Positions 62,121-64,000 of a stretch of 64,000 bases of DNA are shown piece after piece. The notes beneath the pieces are model-generated. The model saw only the letters and a program-made list of their open reading frames with translations. It was not told the origin of the DNA and did not search any database. This stretch comes from Spinacia oleracea (taxonomy: Eukaryota; Streptophyta; Magnoliopsida; Caryophyllales; Amaranthaceae): assembly GCF_020520425.1 (NCBI RefSeq), contig NC_079490.1, positions 1,302,001 to 1,366,000 of the forward strand, read 5' to 3'. A program made the translations under genes and the position numbers. Positions within the stretch are counted from its first letter, which is position 1, and each line of letters begins with the position of its first letter.

Positions 62121-64000
62121 GAAATTGAGCAGTGGAAATGATACCCAAGCAACCACCACGGCGGATCAATCACATGTTGCGGAGGAAAGATTTAAGCTCC
62201 TAGAGACAATGAATGCTAGGTTGTTGGCAATTCTACATGGAACCAAGATAAGCAGGACAAGGAAGCTAAATTTGCAAGCGACTGGCAGCCCATAAGCCAC
62301 TCAGTTATGATGGGGTAGTGGACCCTGTCAAATTTGATAATTGAATCTCATATATGGAAAAACTCTTTAGGTTGTGAAGATTGCCTAGCGGAGTTACACG
62401 TTAAACAGGCTTCACTTTATTTGGAAGGACAAGTAGGCATGTGATAGCGCACAATGAAGGAAGTTGTAGCACAACCTGGTTTCACATGGGAGAAATTCTT
62501 GAAGAATTTGGGAGAAAGGTTCTACCCTTCGGCTTTGCAGAGAATAATGGAAAACGAGTTCTTATTCCTCCGACAAGGGGACATGACTGTAACAAAAATA
62601 AAGCAACATTTATGGATTTGTCGCGATTTGCTCCTGATTTCGTGAGTACGACGAGATTAGGATGATGAGATTCTTAACAGGATTGAACTGCAAGTATCAG
62701 AAGAGAGTGGGGCATTAGATCACCTTCCAGGAATTGTACGATCGAGCCTTGTAGCAAGAAAGAATTGACCATAGGCAAGAAAAAGTGAGTCGGGAGAATA
62801 AGAGTAAGATGATAGAAGCAACAAGAAGCCTAAGCAAGAGCCTCCAATAGTATCGAATGTGACTGAGCGAATGGTGTGCCTAATTATCAAAGAACTCAAT
62901 ACCCTCGAGAAGAGAAGTGTTGGAAGTGTGGAGTCTACCATCATGGAAGGAATTGTGAGGGTCAACTTTTGCTTCAGATGTAAAAAGGTAGGGCATGTGC
63001 TTAGAGAAGGTCCACAAGGTGACGAGAATTTTCAAGCAAGGTCAAGCAGCAAACACAAGAAGATCCGTGGAAAGAAACTCTAAGGGAAACGTACGGATTT
63101 CAAGCTCGAGGTGAGGAGGGTTGAGTGAAGGCCAAGGAAAAGGTGGCAGAGGTAACTTCAATGCAGGCCAGGGAAAGGGGACATTCTCAATTCACGACGA
63201 GGAGCTGGAGGAGCCGGAGTCTCATACTTAAGAAGGTAGCATAATCCCTGGAAAATTTTGTGTTATGTATTCTTTTATTCAGGATCAAAACACTTCTTTG
63301 TTTCTTGTTCTTTTGCGAAGAAATTAGTTTCAGTACCCGGTACATCCATCAATTATAGATATGGACCATATGGTAGTAGTATGTAAACCAGACGAAAATT
63401 TGATTAGATGTCAACAAATACTTAGGGAATGTTTAATAGAGATAGTAGGACCGACTCTAAAAGTAGACTTGATACTGCTTAACTTAGATACTTATGATAT
63501 GATCCTGGGATGGATTGGTTAACTAAACATAAGGCGAAGATAGTTAGCCATAAAAACCACAAGGATTTAAGATTTGGTATCAGGAAGTTGAGATGGGCAG
63601 GGAGAAGGATCAAAGTCTTGTGTTAGAGCGCCATGGAGATGACACCATCGGATTGAAATGATACCAATAGTAAGGGTGTTTCCTAATGTCTTTTCCTAAG
63701 GAATGGCTTGCCCCCACGAAAAGTGGTAGACTTCCATATAGACTTAATACCTAAAGCTACCCCTATTTCAAGGGCACCTTATCGAATGGAACATTCAGAG
63801 ATGACCGAATTGAAAAAAGCAACTAGATGAACTAGGAAAAGGGTACATAAGACCAAGTGTGTCCCAATGGGTGCGCCGGTATTATTCGTTAAGAAAAAGG
63901 ATGGGACAATCAGGTTGTGCATTGACTATAGAGAAATCAAAAAGAATACTATTAGCAACAGGTACCCACTACCTAGAATTGATTATCTGTCTGATCAGTT
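61893..64000 (+). mobile_element. Decayed Ty3/gypsy element, copy 2 (runs off the window)
   Basis: It begins with repeated segment A (61893-62120), then gag (62454-62645, FTWEKFLKNLGERFYPSALQ), a zinc knuckle (CFRCKKVGHVLREG, about 62969-63010, again with Gly for the last Cys), decayed protease near 63270-63340 and the RT beginning at about 63680. Offset from copy 1 is about 3.82 kb. The two copies share defects, so at least part of the decay predates their separation. Confidence 0.82.

Overview
The window is nuclear DNA of a flowering plant, most likely spinach or a close relative (Amaranthaceae/Chenopodiaceae). The PsbO exon at the left edge reads like the spinach mature protein as I remember it. 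The species call is recognition, not a database match. The DNA is AT-rich, gene-poor and full of transposable-element debris, as expected of an intergenic stretch of a mid-sized plant genome.

Three ordinary host genes can be supported. (1) The last exon of psbO (1207-1962, +), the lumenal 33-kDa subunit of the oxygen-evolving complex; its first exon lies left of the window. (2) A small RWP-RK-motif protein (5308-6099, +) with a probable 5'UTR exon near 3120-3191 and a 2.1 kb 5'UTR intron that carries a MITE. (3) A single-exon AGC-VIIIb protein kinase of the OXI1 type (16974-18206, -). They are independently transcribed plant genes and show no operon-like relation.

From 6.3 to 31.2 kb the space between and beyond genes holds many short DNA transposons whose ends and target-site duplications can be read directly: hAT-like (8-bp duplications), Tourist-like (3-bp), Stowaway (TA) and one CACTA-like element. 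The CACTA-like element contains about 355 bp of antisense plastid 23S rRNA sequence. Minisatellites and a dispersed ~343-bp repeat fill further stretches. About 19.5-28.6 kb has no recognisable gene.

From 31 to 53 kb lies a nest of repeats: two arrays of a ~159-bp tandem repeat, monomers of the ~343-bp repeat, LINE, SINE and Ty3/gypsy remnants, and an almost full-length but broken Ty3/gypsy element (46355-51896, -). Among these are exons of a PRMT5-like arginine methyltransferase on the + strand, in the wrong order: a C-terminal exon at 34.3-35.4 kb and two SAM-binding-domain exons at 45.2-45.5 kb. The C-terminal exon is split by a 1032-bp transposon with a perfect 8-bp target-site duplication. 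I read these as a pseudogene or rearranged duplicate.

From 55 to 64 kb there are weak exon-like pieces and LRR remnants on the - strand, an unidentified frameshifted reading frame (57.4-58.05 kb, +), and two tandem copies, ~3.82 kb apart, of a decayed Ty3/gypsy element; the second runs off the window. I found no CRISPR array, intact rRNA or tRNA gene, bacterial gene or clearly new gene system. The most notable structures are the transposon-split PRMT5-like exon, the plastid rRNA fragment inside a CACTA-like element, and the pair of Tourist elements sharing one target duplication inside a satellite monomer.
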